A stretch of DNA of 54,523 nt from Muricoccus nepalensis (GTDB lineage: Bacteria > Pseudomonadota > Alphaproteobacteria > Acetobacterales > Acetobacteraceae), in the NCBI RefSeq assembly GCF_006438825.1, contig NZ_RCZP01000035.1, positions 1 to 54,523 on the forward strand, written 5' to 3'. Under the pieces are notes generated by a model. It was not told where the DNA came from. It did no database searches and saw only the letters and a list, made by a program, of their open reading frames with translations. This document shows, piece by piece, positions 1-8,276 of the stretch. Position 1 is the first letter of the stretch; each line of letters begins with the position of its first letter. Both the position numbers and the translations under genes were made by a program.

Positions 1-48
1 TGGAAGCTTGGTAACAAGCGCAGCCGAGCGGTCCTAATCGCCCGATCG
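1..48 (+). rRNA. 23S rRNA, 3' end (partial)
   Basis: The window opens inside the conserved 3' terminal segment of alphaproteobacterial 23S rRNA (GGTAACAAGC, then CCGAGCGGTCCTAATCG). The 5' bulk lies upstream of the window. The 3' end is approximate, as it is placed by recalled similarity and not by a covariance model. A 5S gene follows on the same strand after about 120 bases, so this is the distal part of an rrn operon. Confidence 0.85.
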
Positions 49-170
49 AACTCCTCAACACACGCCGCGTGAGGGCCCAAACCCTCGCCGCACGCAGCAC
101 CAACGCGCTACCCCCTCACACCTCGCCATCCTCCCCCTCACCAGGGGAACACCATCAGACGTTCCGGCCC

Positions 171-294
171 GGTGGCCTGGTGCCTACAGCGAGTGTGCCA
201 CACCCGATCCCATCCCGAACTCGGCCGTGAAACCACCCTGCGCCTATGGTACTGTGTCCTAAGACACGGGAGAGTCGGTCGGCGCCAGACCACC
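171..294 (+). rRNA. 5S rRNA
   Basis: The central 5S signature CCCATCCCGAACTCGGCCG is present (about 209-227), followed by GGTACTGTGTCCTAAGACAC. The first 14 bases (GGTGGCCTGGTGCC) pair with the last 14 (GGCGCCAGACCACC) to form the terminal helix, which sets the ends used here. The length of about 124 is slightly above the usual 115-120, so each end may be off by a few bases. Confidence 0.85.
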
Positions 295-325
295 CGACCG
301 GAACGTCAATCCTACCATCACCTCA

Positions 326-402
<77 letters not shown>

Positions 403-458
403 AAACACACGGCACCACACCACGCGACGCCAACGCACACCTCACCAACCAAGCACCA

Positions 459-507
459 CACCAACGCCCCGACGCCCCAAGCGCCGGGGCGTTGGTGCAT
501 TCGCACC
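459..507. terminator. Hairpin terminator region between tRNA-fMet and the convergent kinase gene
   Basis: A perfect stem pairs ACCAACGCCCCG (460-471) with CGGGGCGTTGGT (485-496) around a 13-base loop, nine bases before the stop of the convergent kinase gene at 516. A second hairpin, GGTGC-ATTC-GCACC (494-507), shares bases with it, so only one can form fully. There is no T run on either strand. It probably acts as a bidirectional barrier, but a weak or Rho-assisted one. Confidence 0.55.
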
Positions 508-515
508 ACCACGCC

Positions 516-3266
516 CTAGGATGCCGGCGCCGCCTCCAGCAGCACCGCCACCCGTTCCGCCAGCCGCCGCCCGTCCACTGGCTTGTTGAGCAGCGAGAAG
601 CCCCCGCTCAGCGCCCCGCCGATGGCAATCTCCGCCGCGTTGGTCACGAACCCTGTCAGCAGGATCGCCGGCAGCCCCGGCCGCCGTCGCTGGATCTCGC
701 GGATCAGCGCGAGACCGTCCATGCCCGGCATGGAAAGGTCCGACACCACCAGCTCCGGCTCCCATCCGCCGTCGATCAGCTCCAGCGCCGCTGGCCCGGA
801 CGGAGCCGCGCGAACCGCGTAGCCCTGCGCCTCGAGCTGCTCCGCCGTCACCTCCCGCACGGCCGCGTCGTCGTCAACCAGCAGCAACCTCGCGCGCTGC
901 CGAGCGGCGGGCGGCTCCGGCTCGCGGACGCCGCCTCTCTCCCGCGCGCCGGCCTCGGCCCTCGGCAGCAGGAGGTGGATCGTGGTGCCGCGTCCCGGCG
1001 CGCTCTCGATGAGGATCCCGCCGCCGCTCTGCTCCGCGAAGCCCCGCGCCATGGAAAGCCCCAACCCCGTGCCCTTGCCCACCGGCTTGGTCGTGAAGAA
1101 GGGCTCGGAGGCGCGGGCGAGGGTAGCCGCGTCCATGCCCTCCCCGGTGTCGGCCACGGAGATCCGCACATAGGTGCCGCGGCCCACCCCCGCCGGATGC
1201 ACCTCGTCGCCGACCGTCTCCACCGCCGCCGCCAGCCGGAGCGACCCCACCCCGCCCATCGCGTCCCGCGCGTTGGTGCCGAGGTTGATCAGCACCGTCT
1301 CCAGTTGCCCCTTGTCCACGAACAGGGTCGGCAGGTCCGGGGCGGCCTCGAGCTCTACGCCGACGCCGCTGCCGAGGGTGTGCAGCAGGATCTCCCGCAT
1401 GTCCGCGAGCAACCCCGCCGCGTCCACCGCCTCCGCCCGCAGCGCGCTCCGCCGCGCGAAGGTCAGGAGCCGTCGCGTGATGACGGCGCCCCGCTCCGCC
1501 GCCTCCACGATCATCCGGCTGAGCCGCCCCACCCGCGCCGCGTCCCCGGGCCGCCGCTCGATCAGCGCGGCCCCGCCCTGGACGGCCTGCAGCACGTTGT
1601 TGAAGTCGTGCGCGATTCCCCCGGCGAGCTGCCCCAGCGCCTGCATCCGCTGCGCCTGGGCCAGCCGCGCCTGCGTCGCCTCCAGGTCCTGCGTCCGCTC
1701 GTGGACGAGCCGCTCCAGCTGGGCGCGGTCCCGCGCCACCACCTCCCGCGCTTCCACGATCTCCTGGATGTCCGTCGAGGCGCCGAACCACCGGAGAACC
1801 CGCCCCTCCGCGTCGCGCACCGGCAGCGCGCGCGAGAGCGTCCAGCGATACGCCCCGTCGTGACGCCGCAGCCGCGCCTCCATCTCGTAGGGCTCGCCCG
1901 TGCGCAGGCTCCGCGACCAGCGCCCCGCCACCACGGCCATGTCCTCGGGGTGGATCAGCTCCAGCCAGTCCGCCCCCGCGCCCGCCGCGTCCCCGCCATG
2001 GCCGGTGAAGGCGAGCCAGCGCGCGTTGACGTAGTCGTGCCGCCCATCCGGCCGCGCCGACCACACCATGGGCGGCATGGCGTCGGCGAGCGTGCGGAAC
2101 CGCGCCTCGCTGTCCCGCAGCGCGGCCTCGGCCCGCAGCCGGTCCGCCAGCGTCCCGGCGAGCGTGACCGCGAGCTCGTCCGCCTCCCGCAGCCCCGTGG
2201 CCGCCCCGCCCGGCGCGGCGCCATCGCCCCGCGCCAGCGCCAGCGCCGGAACGCGGCGGAAGGCGGCGACCACGCGCCGCGCTAGCAGCAGCGAGACCAG
2301 CAGCCCGCCCGCGAGCACCAGGGCGCCCGGAAGGAGGGAGCGGAGCAGCCCCGACTGCAAGGGCTCGAGGAAAAGCCCCTCCGGCACGTCGAGCCGCACG
2401 AGGAACCGGCTCTCCGGCGACCGCGCGTAGGCCGTGGTGAAGGCGCCGCCCGTCTTCGGCTTGCGGCGGGGCACCAGCCCGGCCTCCCCCGCCATCTCCC
2501 CCGCGCCGCCCAGCGGATCGCCCACCCGCACCCCGCTCCGGGTGGTCGCCACCGCGCTGCCCTGGCGGTCCAGCACCCAGGCCGTCCCGCCGGCCGGCAG
2601 GCCCGCGGCGGCCAGCAGGGCCGCGAAGCGCTGCACGGGCACGCCGATGCCGATCGTGGCTTCGCCTGCGTAGCGCCCCTCCGCCAGCACCGGCGCCGCG
2701 ACCGCGACAAGGGGGATGTTCTGCCGCCGCGCGATGAACACGTCCGAGGTCGCGACGCGCCCCCGCGCCAGGGCCTCGGCGAGGTGCGGGAGCATCCCCG
2801 CCGCCTCCTCGCGTCGCTCCCCCACGGCCCATCCCGTGTCCAGCAGCCGAACCCCGTCGGCCCGCACCAGGCGCAGCATCACCTGCCCCGCGCCCGGCGG
2901 CAGCTCGGCCGAAAGCATGCCGGCGGCCGCGCGCATCTCGCGCTCGAAGGCCGCGAGGTCGCCGCGCGCCAGCACGGTGGAGCCCGCGAGCATCTCCGCG
3001 ACCGTGCCGGCCCGCTCGAACTCCCGGTCCACGAGGCGCGCCATGGTCCGCGCCTGCGCGACGAGCTGCGCCTCCGCGCCCTGCCGCGCCGCCCCGTACT
3101 GAACCCAGAGGGACCCGACGCCGAACAGGGTCAACGGGACCGAAACGGCGGCGACGAGAAGCATGAGGTGGCGGGAGAGCGGCGCCGCCCTCGGCCCGCC
3201 GGGGGGCGCCGCGCCGTCCGGGGCCGGGGAGGGCGCTCCCGCGGCCACCGGCAATCCATCCTGCAT
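516..3266 (-). CDS. Hybrid sensor histidine kinase with PAS and C-terminal receiver domain
   Basis: 916 aa. TM1 lies at about 34-54. An extracytoplasmic Cache-like sensor region follows, then TM2 at about 310-332. A PAS domain spans about 385-510 and includes EARFRTLADAMPP and a PAC tail ending FGASTDIQEI. The dimerisation helix carries GIAHDFNN, with the phospho-acceptor His near 552. The ATPase has N-box NLGTNARDA, DTGEGM and GTGLGLSMARG. A receiver domain (about 795-912) carries VDDD, VVSDLSMPGMDG and the conserved Lys in NKP. Signal goes from the envelope through His to the attached receiver; no output domain or cognate regulator is adjacent. ATG is preceded by GAGGTG. It follows the ABC exporter on the same strand after 118 bases, where I saw only a GC hairpin and no convincing promoter. 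Confidence 0.9.
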   Translation of the reverse strand: MQDGLPVAAGAPSPAPDGAAPPGGPRAAPLSRHLMLLVAAVSVPLTLFGVGSLWVQYGAARQGAEAQLVAQARTMARLVDREFERAGTVAEMLAGSTVLARGDLAAFEREMRAAAGMLSAELPPGAGQVMLRLVRADGVRLLDTGWAVGERREEAAGMLPHLAEALARGRVATSDVFIARRQNIPLVAVAAPVLAEGRYAGEATIGIGVPVQRFAALLAAAGLPAGGTAWVLDRQGSAVATTRSGVRVGDPLGGAGEMAGEAGLVPRRKPKTGGAFTTAYARSPESRFLVRLDVPEGLFLEPLQSGLLRSLLPGALVLAGGLLVSLLLARRVVAAFRRVPALALARGDGAAPGGAATGLREADELAVTLAGTLADRLRAEAALRDSEARFRTLADAMPPMVWSARPDGRHDYVNARWLAFTGHGGDAAGAGADWLELIHPEDMAVVAGRWSRSLRTGEPYEMEARLRRHDGAYRWTLSRALPVRDAEGRVLRWFGASTDIQEIVEAREVVARDRAQLERLVHERTQDLEATQARLAQAQRMQALGQLAGGIAHDFNNVLQAVQGGAALIERRPGDAARVGRLSRMIVEAAERGAVITRRLLTFARRSALRAEAVDAAGLLADMREILLHTLGSGVGVELEAAPDLPTLFVDKGQLETVLINLGTNARDAMGGVGSLRLAAAVETVGDEVHPAGVGRGTYVRISVADTGEGMDAATLARASEPFFTTKPVGKGTGLGLSMARGFAEQSGGGILIESAPGRGTTIHLLLPRAEAGARERGGVREPEPPAARQRARLLLVDDDAAVREVTAEQLEAQGYAVRAAPSGPAALELIDGGWEPELVVSDLSMPGMDGLALIREIQRRRPGLPAILLTGFVTNAAEIAIGGALSGGFSLLNKPVDGRRLAERVAVLLEAAPAS

Positions 3267-3384
3267 CGCCGCGGCACCTCATCCCCGGGCGGGGGATTTT
3301 CCCCTCCCGGACGACCTCACCCTAGCCGGAACGAACGCCCCGCGCCACGCCCCGTCGTGGGGGAGCCCGCGCTCCCGGGGTGCC

Positions 3385-5241
3385 TCAGGCCGTCACCCGC
3401 GCCCGGCGCCGGAAGGGGTTGCGGATCTTGATCTTGCGCGTCTTCAGCACCCGCGCCGGCGTCCGCATCGCCAGCCGCGCGCCCTCGGGCCCGCGCTGGA
3501 GGTGCAGCGTGCGCTCGTGGAAGGCCTCCAGCCCCGGCCGGTGCCCGATCGAGATGAGGGCGCTCTCGGGCAGCTCGTCGAGCACGAGCTGCATCATCGC
3601 GTCCTGGTTCTCCTCGTCGAGCGCCGCCGTCGCCTCGTCCATGAAGATCCAGCGCGGCTTCTGGATGATCAGCCGCGCAAAGCCGAGCCGCTGCTGCTCG
3701 CCGAGCGACAGCATCTGGTCCCAGCGCCCCTCCTCGTCGAGCTTCTCCTCGAGGTGCGACAGGCCGACGCGGGCCAGCGCCGGCCCCGCCACCGCGTTCT
3801 TCACCGTGTCCGGCGAGTGTGGGTAGGAGAGGGCGCCGCGCAGCGTGCCCAGCGGCAGGTAGGGCCGCTGCGGCATGAACATCGTGGCGTACCGCGGCGG
3901 CATGAAGATCTCGCCGCTCCCCCAGGGCCAGATCCCCGCGAAGGCGCGGAAGAGGGTGCTCTTGCCGGTGCCGGACTCGCCCTTCACCAGCACGCGCTCC
4001 CCCGCCCGGATCTCGGCCGTGGCCTCGGCGATGACGACCGAGCCGTTGGAGAAGGCCACCTGCACGTCGCGGAAGGCGACCCGCTCCTCCTCGCCCGGCG
4101 GCTCCTCCACCCGCACGATCGTGGGCTGGTCGGGCTCGGACACCATCTCCTCGATCACGCGGAGGGATTCCCGGAAGCTCAGCAGCCGCTCGACGCTCGA
4201 GCGCCACTCGGCCAAGCGCGGGAAGTTGTCGACGAACCAGTTCAGCGAGGCCTGCACCGAGCCGAAGGCCGAGCCGATCTGCATCAGCCCGCCGAGCGTG
4301 ATCGCGCCGGAGAAGTAGGAGGGCGCCGCCACCACCGTCGGGAAGACGGAGGTCAGCATCCCGTAGGCGCTCGTCAGCCACATGAGGTTGCGCTGGCTGC
4401 GCATGAGGTCGCGCACCGAGGTCGCGACGTGCACGAAGGTGCCCACCAGCCCCCGCCGCTCGTCCGCCTCGCCGCCGATCAGCGCGATGCCCTCGCTGCT
4501 CTCGCGCGCGCGGACGAGGGAGAAGCGGAAATCCGCCTCCTTGGCCATCCGCTCCGTGTTCAGCCGCACCATCGGCCGCCCGACGAAGTAGGTGAGGGTC
4601 GAGCCGATGACCGCGTAGACCAGCGCCGCCCAGACCATGTAGCCGGGAATGGTGATCGCGTGCCCCGCGATGGTCAGGTTCAGCGCGCCCGAGATCGTCC
4701 AGAGGATGCCGATGAAGGCGCAGAGCATGATCGCCGAGTTGAACAGGCCCGTCGCGAAGTCCACCGCCAGGTCCACGCTCAGCCGCGCGTCCTCGGCGAT
4801 GCGCTGGTCGGGGTTGTTGCTCTCCCCCGCGCGCTCGAGCTGGTAGTGGCGCGCGTTCGTCATCCAGAGGTCGAGCAGCCGCTTCGTCAGCCACTCGCGC
4901 CAGCGGAGCTGGACGAGCTGCTTCACGTAGAGTTGGTAAACGGCCGTCACCATCGACGCCCCGGCCAGGCCGAGGAAGAGCACCATCTGCCAGAGGAAGG
5001 CGTTGCGGTCCCGGTTCTCGAGCGCGTTGAAGAAGTCGCGGTTCCAGAGGTTGAACCGGATCTGGATGAGGATCTGCAGCAGGGTCAGCAGCATCAGCCC
5101 AGCCCCGAGCCAGCGGGCCTTCTTCTCCCGGAAGAAGCCGCCGGCCAGCCGCAGGAAGGCCATCACCGCGCCGGTCTGGATCTGGGTCGCGGCCGCCTGC
5201 TCGCCCGCCGGCCTGGTCTCGTTGGAACCCGCTTCGCTCAC
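3385..5241 (-). CDS. SbmA/BacA- or YddA-type ABC transporter, fused permease and ATPase
   Basis: 618 aa. The N-terminal half (about 25-330) is an ABC_membrane_2-type transmembrane domain with SbmA/BacA-like motifs such as FFNALENRDRNAF and LERAGESNNPDQRI. The C-terminal ATPase has Walker A GESGTGKST (about 420-428), signature LSLGEQQRLGFAR (about 510) and Walker B IFMDEATAALDEE (about 530). Fusion of the two halves and the LSLGEQQR signature are typical of the YddA (COG4178) group; relatives move peptides, vitamins or fatty-acyl compounds, and the substrate here cannot be read. Start is GTG with GGGAG upstream. It lies 61 bases after an exported protein of unknown function on the same strand, so the two may be cotranscribed. 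Confidence 0.9.
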   Translation of the reverse strand: MSEAGSNETRPAGEQAAATQIQTGAVMAFLRLAGGFFREKKARWLGAGLMLLTLLQILIQIRFNLWNRDFFNALENRDRNAFLWQMVLFLGLAGASMVTAVYQLYVKQLVQLRWREWLTKRLLDLWMTNARHYQLERAGESNNPDQRIAEDARLSVDLAVDFATGLFNSAIMLCAFIGILWTISGALNLTIAGHAITIPGYMVWAALVYAVIGSTLTYFVGRPMVRLNTERMAKEADFRFSLVRARESSEGIALIGGEADERRGLVGTFVHVATSVRDLMRSQRNLMWLTSAYGMLTSVFPTVVAAPSYFSGAITLGGLMQIGSAFGSVQASLNWFVDNFPRLAEWRSSVERLLSFRESLRVIEEMVSEPDQPTIVRVEEPPGEEERVAFRDVQVAFSNGSVVIAEATAEIRAGERVLVKGESGTGKSTLFRAFAGIWPWGSGEIFMPPRYATMFMPQRPYLPLGTLRGALSYPHSPDTVKNAVAGPALARVGLSHLEEKLDEEGRWDQMLSLGEQQRLGFARLIIQKPRWIFMDEATAALDEENQDAMMQLVLDELPESALISIGHRPGLEAFHERTLHLQRGPEGARLAMRTPARVLKTRKIKIRNPFRRRARVTA

Positions 5242-5302
5242 GCTCGCTCCCGCCCGAATCCGGCCGTTTCGTTACACGGGCCCATCATAGGGCGTCGCCG
5301 CG

Positions 5303-6007
5303 TCATTGGGGGCGCCCCGCCGGCAGCGGCTCGAGCTTTTCCGGCGCCTCGCCGATCCGCTCGGCGTCGAGCGCCTTGCCCCGCTCCGGCAGCGAGGCGC
5401 CGCGGCCGGTGGCGGCCACGGTCTTGCCGACCGCCAGCCGGTCGCCCAGCGCCGTCGCCGCCGCCAGAGGCACGCGGATGACCACGCCCCCGTCCAGGAT
5501 GACCCCGATCTGGTCGCCCTGCGCCGTGAGCAGCGGCGCGCGCACCGTGCCCGAGGCCTCCAGCGCCTCGTCGGCCGCGTGGAAGACGGGGAAGGTCCAG
5601 GTCGGGCGCTCGACGAAATGCGCGGGCGCGGAGCCGTCCACCGCCCAGGCCAGCATCGTGATCACCGGCGCCCGCCGCGCGCGGATGCCGTAGACGACGA
5701 TGGAGCGCCCCACCGGCACCGCCGACATCATCTCGGCCGCCATGTTGTCGGGGAAGATGACCTGCGGCCCCTCCCGGAACAGCAGCCGGTCGGTCTTGCC
5801 GTCGGGGTTCAGCAAGTAGCGGTCCACCACCCCCGTGAAGGAGGGAAGCTGCGTCGGATCGAACCAGAGCCGACCGGCCGGGCTCGAGGCGCCTCCCGGC
5901 GGCGATGTTCCCGAGGGCGTTCCCTGGGCCAGAACCTGCCCCGAAAAAGAGGCCGGCCCCGCGACGATCGTCGCGAGGCCGGCCAGGCATGCCGAACGGC
6001 GGCGCAT
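5303..6007 (-). CDS. Exported protein of unknown function with two similar beta-rich segments
   Basis: 234 aa. I do not recognise the family. The N-terminus (RRR, then a hydrophobic core, then VLAQG) looks like a signal peptide of about 28 residues, so it is probably periplasmic. The mature part appears to hold two related segments: one around FTGVVDRYLLNPDGKTD through VGRSIVVYGIRA, the other around ASGTVRAPLLTAQGDQ through VGKTVAATGRGA. Both read like small beta barrels (OB-like), which is an inference from pattern alone. It begins 10 bases after the DUF1328 gene and precedes the ABC exporter, so an accessory or stress role is possible. Confidence 0.7.
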   Translation of the reverse strand: MRRRSACLAGLATIVAGPASFSGQVLAQGTPSGTSPPGGASSPAGRLWFDPTQLPSFTGVVDRYLLNPDGKTDRLLFREGPQVIFPDNMAAEMMSAVPVGRSIVVYGIRARRAPVITMLAWAVDGSAPAHFVERPTWTFPVFHAADEALEASGTVRAPLLTAQGDQIGVILDGGVVIRVPLAAATALGDRLAVGKTVAATGRGASLPERGKALDAERIGEAPEKLEPLPAGRPQ

Positions 6008-6017
6008 GGGGCCCTCG

Positions 6018-6179
6018 TCAGATCCAGCCGCGGCCCGCGACGAGCGACACGAGGAACAGGATGATGAAGATGACGAAGAGGATCTTCGCGATCCCGCTGG
6101 CCGCCGAGGCCACGCCGCCGAAGCCGAGCACCCCCGCCACGAGCGCGATGATCAGGAAAATGACGGTCCAGTAGAGCAT
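6018..6179 (-). CDS. DUF1328 (YtjA-family) small membrane protein
   Basis: 53 aa, full length for the family. The sequence begins [20 protein letters not shown], contains [15 protein letters not shown] and ends in a second hydrophobic segment, so it is two transmembrane helices with a short loop. Upstream in-frame codons exist, but this ATG has AAGGA just before it and matches the family start. DUF1328 proteins are common stress-associated membrane proteins of unknown mechanism. An EcfG-like promoter candidate sits 33 bases upstream. The exported unknown follows after 10 bases. Confidence 0.9.
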   Translation of the reverse strand: MLYWTVIFLIIALVAGVLGFGGVASAASGIAKILFVIFIILFLVSLVAGRGWI

Positions 6180-6211
6180 GGTGGGTTCCTTGAAGGGCAA
6201 TCCGTTGCAGG

Positions 6212-6236
6212 AACGTGGAAGACCGGGGGCGGTTGC
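6212..6236 (-). promoter_or_regulatory. EcfG-type stress promoter candidate upstream of DUF1328 gene
   Basis: On the minus strand GCAAC (6236-6232) is followed after 16 bases by CGTT (6215-6212). The known alphaproteobacterial EcfG promoter is GGAAC-N16/17-CGTT, so there is one mismatch. The same GCAAC variant precedes the csbD-like and DUF883 genes of this locus. The distance from CGTT to the start codon is 32 bases. Confidence 0.55.
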
Positions 6237-6264
6237 CCCCCGGCCACGTCGCGTTGCCGCCGCG

Positions 6265-6681
6265 CTACACCCCGCCGTTCTGCCCCTTAGCCGCGCCGCC
6301 CGCGCCCGCGCCCGCACCGCCCGCCCCCGTGTCGCCTGGGTTCATGTCGCTCGGGCCCGTGCCCCCCGCGCTGACGTCACGCGGGCTCCGGTCGCCCGCG
6401 CCCTGGTCCCCCGCGCCCGCGTCCCTGGCGCCCGCGTTCCCAGTGCTCCGGTCCGTGGAGATCGACTGGCCCGAGTTGCCCCCGTCCTGGGACGCCCCCC
6501 ACTCCTCGAGCTGCCGCTTCGCCTCGTCGGGGCCGATGCCGTAGCGCTCGCGGATCCGCTCCATCAGCAGGTCGCGCTTCCCGCCGGCCTGGCTGATGTC
6601 CTCCTCCGTCAGCTTTCCCCATTGCTGGCGGACCTTGTCGGTCATGCCCGACCAATCGCCGGCAAACCGGTCCCAGTCCAT
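6265..6681 (-). CDS. CsbD-family stress protein with long low-complexity tail
   Basis: 138 aa. Residues 1 to about 65 are a CsbD-like domain: [20 protein letters not shown], then GKLTEEDI and [13 protein letters not shown]. The remaining half is rich in Gly, Ala, Asp and Ser with loose repeats such as [14 protein letters not shown] and GAGGAGAGAGG; most family members are only 60-70 aa, so this tail is an unusual addition and probably disordered. A GGAGGAG ribosome site precedes ATG. An EcfG-like promoter candidate lies at 6729-6754. Members are induced by general stress; biochemical function is unknown. Confidence 0.85.
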   Translation of the reverse strand: MDWDRFAGDWSGMTDKVRQQWGKLTEEDISQAGGKRDLLMERIRERYGIGPDEAKRQLEEWGASQDGGNSGQSISTDRSTGNAGARDAGAGDQGAGDRSPRDVSAGGTGPSDMNPGDTGAGGAGAGAGGAAKGQNGGV

Positions 6682-6728
6682 CGCTGCTCTCCTCCGCTCG
6701 CCCCGCGGGGCGCGGGGATCGGCAGGGG

Positions 6729-6754
6729 AACGGGACCGGGGGGCGGCCAGTTGC
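6729..6754 (-). promoter_or_regulatory. EcfG-type stress promoter candidate upstream of csbD-like gene
   Basis: Minus-strand GCAAC (6754-6750), a 17-base spacer, then CGTT (6732-6729), 47 bases before the start codon. It differs from the published GGAAC-N16/17-CGTT element by one base, the same base as the other two candidates in this locus. Confidence 0.55.
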
Positions 6755-6795
6755 CGGGCGCGGGCCGGCCGGGGAGGGACGGGGCCTCGGCGGCC

Positions 6796-7512
6796 TCAGT
6801 CCAGCGGGATGCCGCCCGAGACCGCCTGGTAGGTCGCGATGGCCAGCGCCATCGGCTCGAAGGGCTTGCTGATGATGAAGGCCGGCTCCAGCCGGTCCGC
6901 CGTCAGCAGCCGCTCGGGATAGGCGGTCACGAAGATCACCGGCGTGTCCTGCTCCTGCAGGATGCGCTGCACGGCGGAGATGCCGTCGCCGCCCGGGCCG
7001 AGGTTCACGTCGGCCAGGATGAGGCCCGGCTTCAGCGCGCGCGCCATCGCCACCGCCTCGGCCTCGCCGGTCGCGATGCCCACCACGTTGTGCCCGCAGG
7101 CCTCGACGAGCTGGCGCAGGTCCATCGCGATGATGGGCTCGTCCTCGATCACCATGATGTCCGTCGCCGCCACCGCCCGCAGCGCGTCCCGCGCCGCCTC
7201 GAGCATCTGCCGCGCCTGGGGCAGGGGGGTGCCGATCGCGCGCGCGGCGTCGGTGAGCGAGAGGTCCTCCAGCGCGGTCAGCAGGAGAAGCTGGCGCTGC
7301 TTCGCGCTGATGTGCTCGCCGCTGCTGTCCGGCACCAGCCGGCTCACTCCGGCGAAGAGCGCCAGCTCGACCGGCACGTCCGAGGGAAGCCCGGCGCGCA
7401 GCGCCTGCGCCACCAGGGCATCGCCGCGCGCCTGCCCGCCCGTCAGGGCGCGGGCATAGCGCCGCGCGAAGGGCAGGGTACGAAGCAACTCCCCCTGCGT
7501 GACCGCATTCAT
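6796..7512 (-). CDS. phyR: PhyR, anti-anti-sigma response regulator of the general stress response
   Basis: 238 aa. The N-terminal part (about 1-110) is an ECF-sigma-like mimic without a promoter-binding role, with SLTDAARAIGTPLPQARQ resembling a sigma region 4 helix pair. The C-terminal part (about 115-235) is a receiver domain with VIEDEPIIAMDL, acceptor Asp near 167 in ILADVNLG, and the conserved Lys in SKPF. This order (sigma-like domain, then receiver) is diagnostic of PhyR. Once phosphorylated, PhyR binds NepR and frees EcfG. It is divergent from the two EcfG-type genes and close to nepR. No EcfG-like element was found in the 131-base divergent region. Confidence 0.95.
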   Translation of the reverse strand: MNAVTQGELLRTLPFARRYARALTGGQARGDALVAQALRAGLPSDVPVELALFAGVSRLVPDSSGEHISAKQRQLLLLTALEDLSLTDAARAIGTPLPQARQMLEAARDALRAVAATDIMVIEDEPIIAMDLRQLVEACGHNVVGIATGEAEAVAMARALKPGLILADVNLGPGGDGISAVQRILQEQDTPVIFVTAYPERLLTADRLEPAFIISKPFEPMALAIATYQAVSGGIPLD

Positions 7513-7546
7513 CCGTGATAGTCCTCCGCTGGCACACCGAGCCGTC

Positions 7547-7575
7547 TTTACGACGCGCCCGCCCGCCTACATGGG
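7547..7575 (+). promoter_or_regulatory. Sigma-70-like promoter candidate for the first EcfG gene
   Basis: TTTACG (7547-7552), a 17-base spacer and CATGGG (7570-7575). The -35 and most of the spacer are nearly identical to the element before the alcohol dehydrogenase gene at 32070, which has CATGAT at the same place. The -10 match is poor, so the support comes mainly from the shared layout. Confidence 0.3.
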
Positions 7576-7643
7576 TTCACTGGGCGCCACGTCCATGCGC
7601 GGCGCCCCTTTCCTGCTCAGGCCTGCCCAGACCAACCGGGATC

Positions 7644-8183
7644 ATGACGAAACCAGACGATCCCGGGGGCGAGGACTTCCGCCCCGCCCTCATCCGCCTG
7701 CTTCCCGATCTTCGGGCCTTCGCGCGGTTCCTGGCGCGCGATCCGGCCGCAGCGGACGACCTCGTGCAAGACACATTGCTGCGTGCGCTCCGCTCGGAGT
7801 CGCAGTGGCAGCCCGGCACGAGCCTCCGCGCCTGGACCTTCTCCATCCTCCGCAACGCCTGGTTCGAGAACCGGCGCCGCGCCGCCGCCCAGAAGCGCGC
7901 CCTCGACCGCGTCCCGGTCGAGGAGGGCACACCCGCCGGCCAGGAGCACCGCATGGAGGTGATGGGCCTCGCCCGCGCCATGGCCCACCTGCCGCGCGAC
8001 CAGCAGGAGGCGCTCGTCCTCGTCGGCGCCCTCGGCTTCTCCGGCGAGGACGCGGCGCGGGTGGCGGGGGTGCAGGTCGGCACCCTCAAAACCCGCCTGT
8101 CCCGCGCCCGGAAGGCCCTCGCCCTGCAGTACGGCCACCAGAATACCCCTCTCGAGGAGGGGCAGGACCCCCCAACCGCCTGA
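7644..8183 (+). CDS. ecfG: EcfG-type ECF sigma factor (first copy)
   Basis: 179 aa from ATG at 7644; the open frame extends upstream to 7515, but that stretch is Arg/Pro-rich and not sigma-like. Region 2 has LPDLRAFARFL, AADDLVQDTLLRAL and FSILRNAWFENRRR. Region 4 has LPRDQQEALVLVGALGFSGEDAARVAG followed by VGTLKTRLSRARKAL. These match the EcfG (ECF15) group that drives the general stress regulon and is held by NepR. It lies divergent from phyR and 93 bases upstream of a second EcfG-type gene. Confidence 0.9.
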   Translation: MTKPDDPGGEDFRPALIRLLPDLRAFARFLARDPAAADDLVQDTLLRALRSESQWQPGTSLRAWTFSILRNAWFENRRRAAAQKRALDRVPVEEGTPAGQEHRMEVMGLARAMAHLPRDQQEALVLVGALGFSGEDAARVAGVQVGTLKTRLSRARKALALQYGHQNTPLEEGQDPPTA

Positions 8184-8276
8184 AAACGCTCCTGGCGTTC
8201 CTGTGATAAGGAAAGGCGTAACCTATTCAGGGGGGGGCGCATTGGTCCGGCGAAGATAGCCGAAGGGGAAGCCACC

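Noticed and set aside
7513-7643. EcfG-type site between phyR and the first sigma gene
   Set aside because: Neither GGAAC nor GCAAC with a fitting CGTT was found on either strand.
8184-8276. EcfG-type promoter before the second sigma gene
   Set aside because: GTAAC at 8218 has only CGCA at 16 bases, and CCAAC at 8172 has CGTT at 19 bases; neither meets the spacing and sequence.
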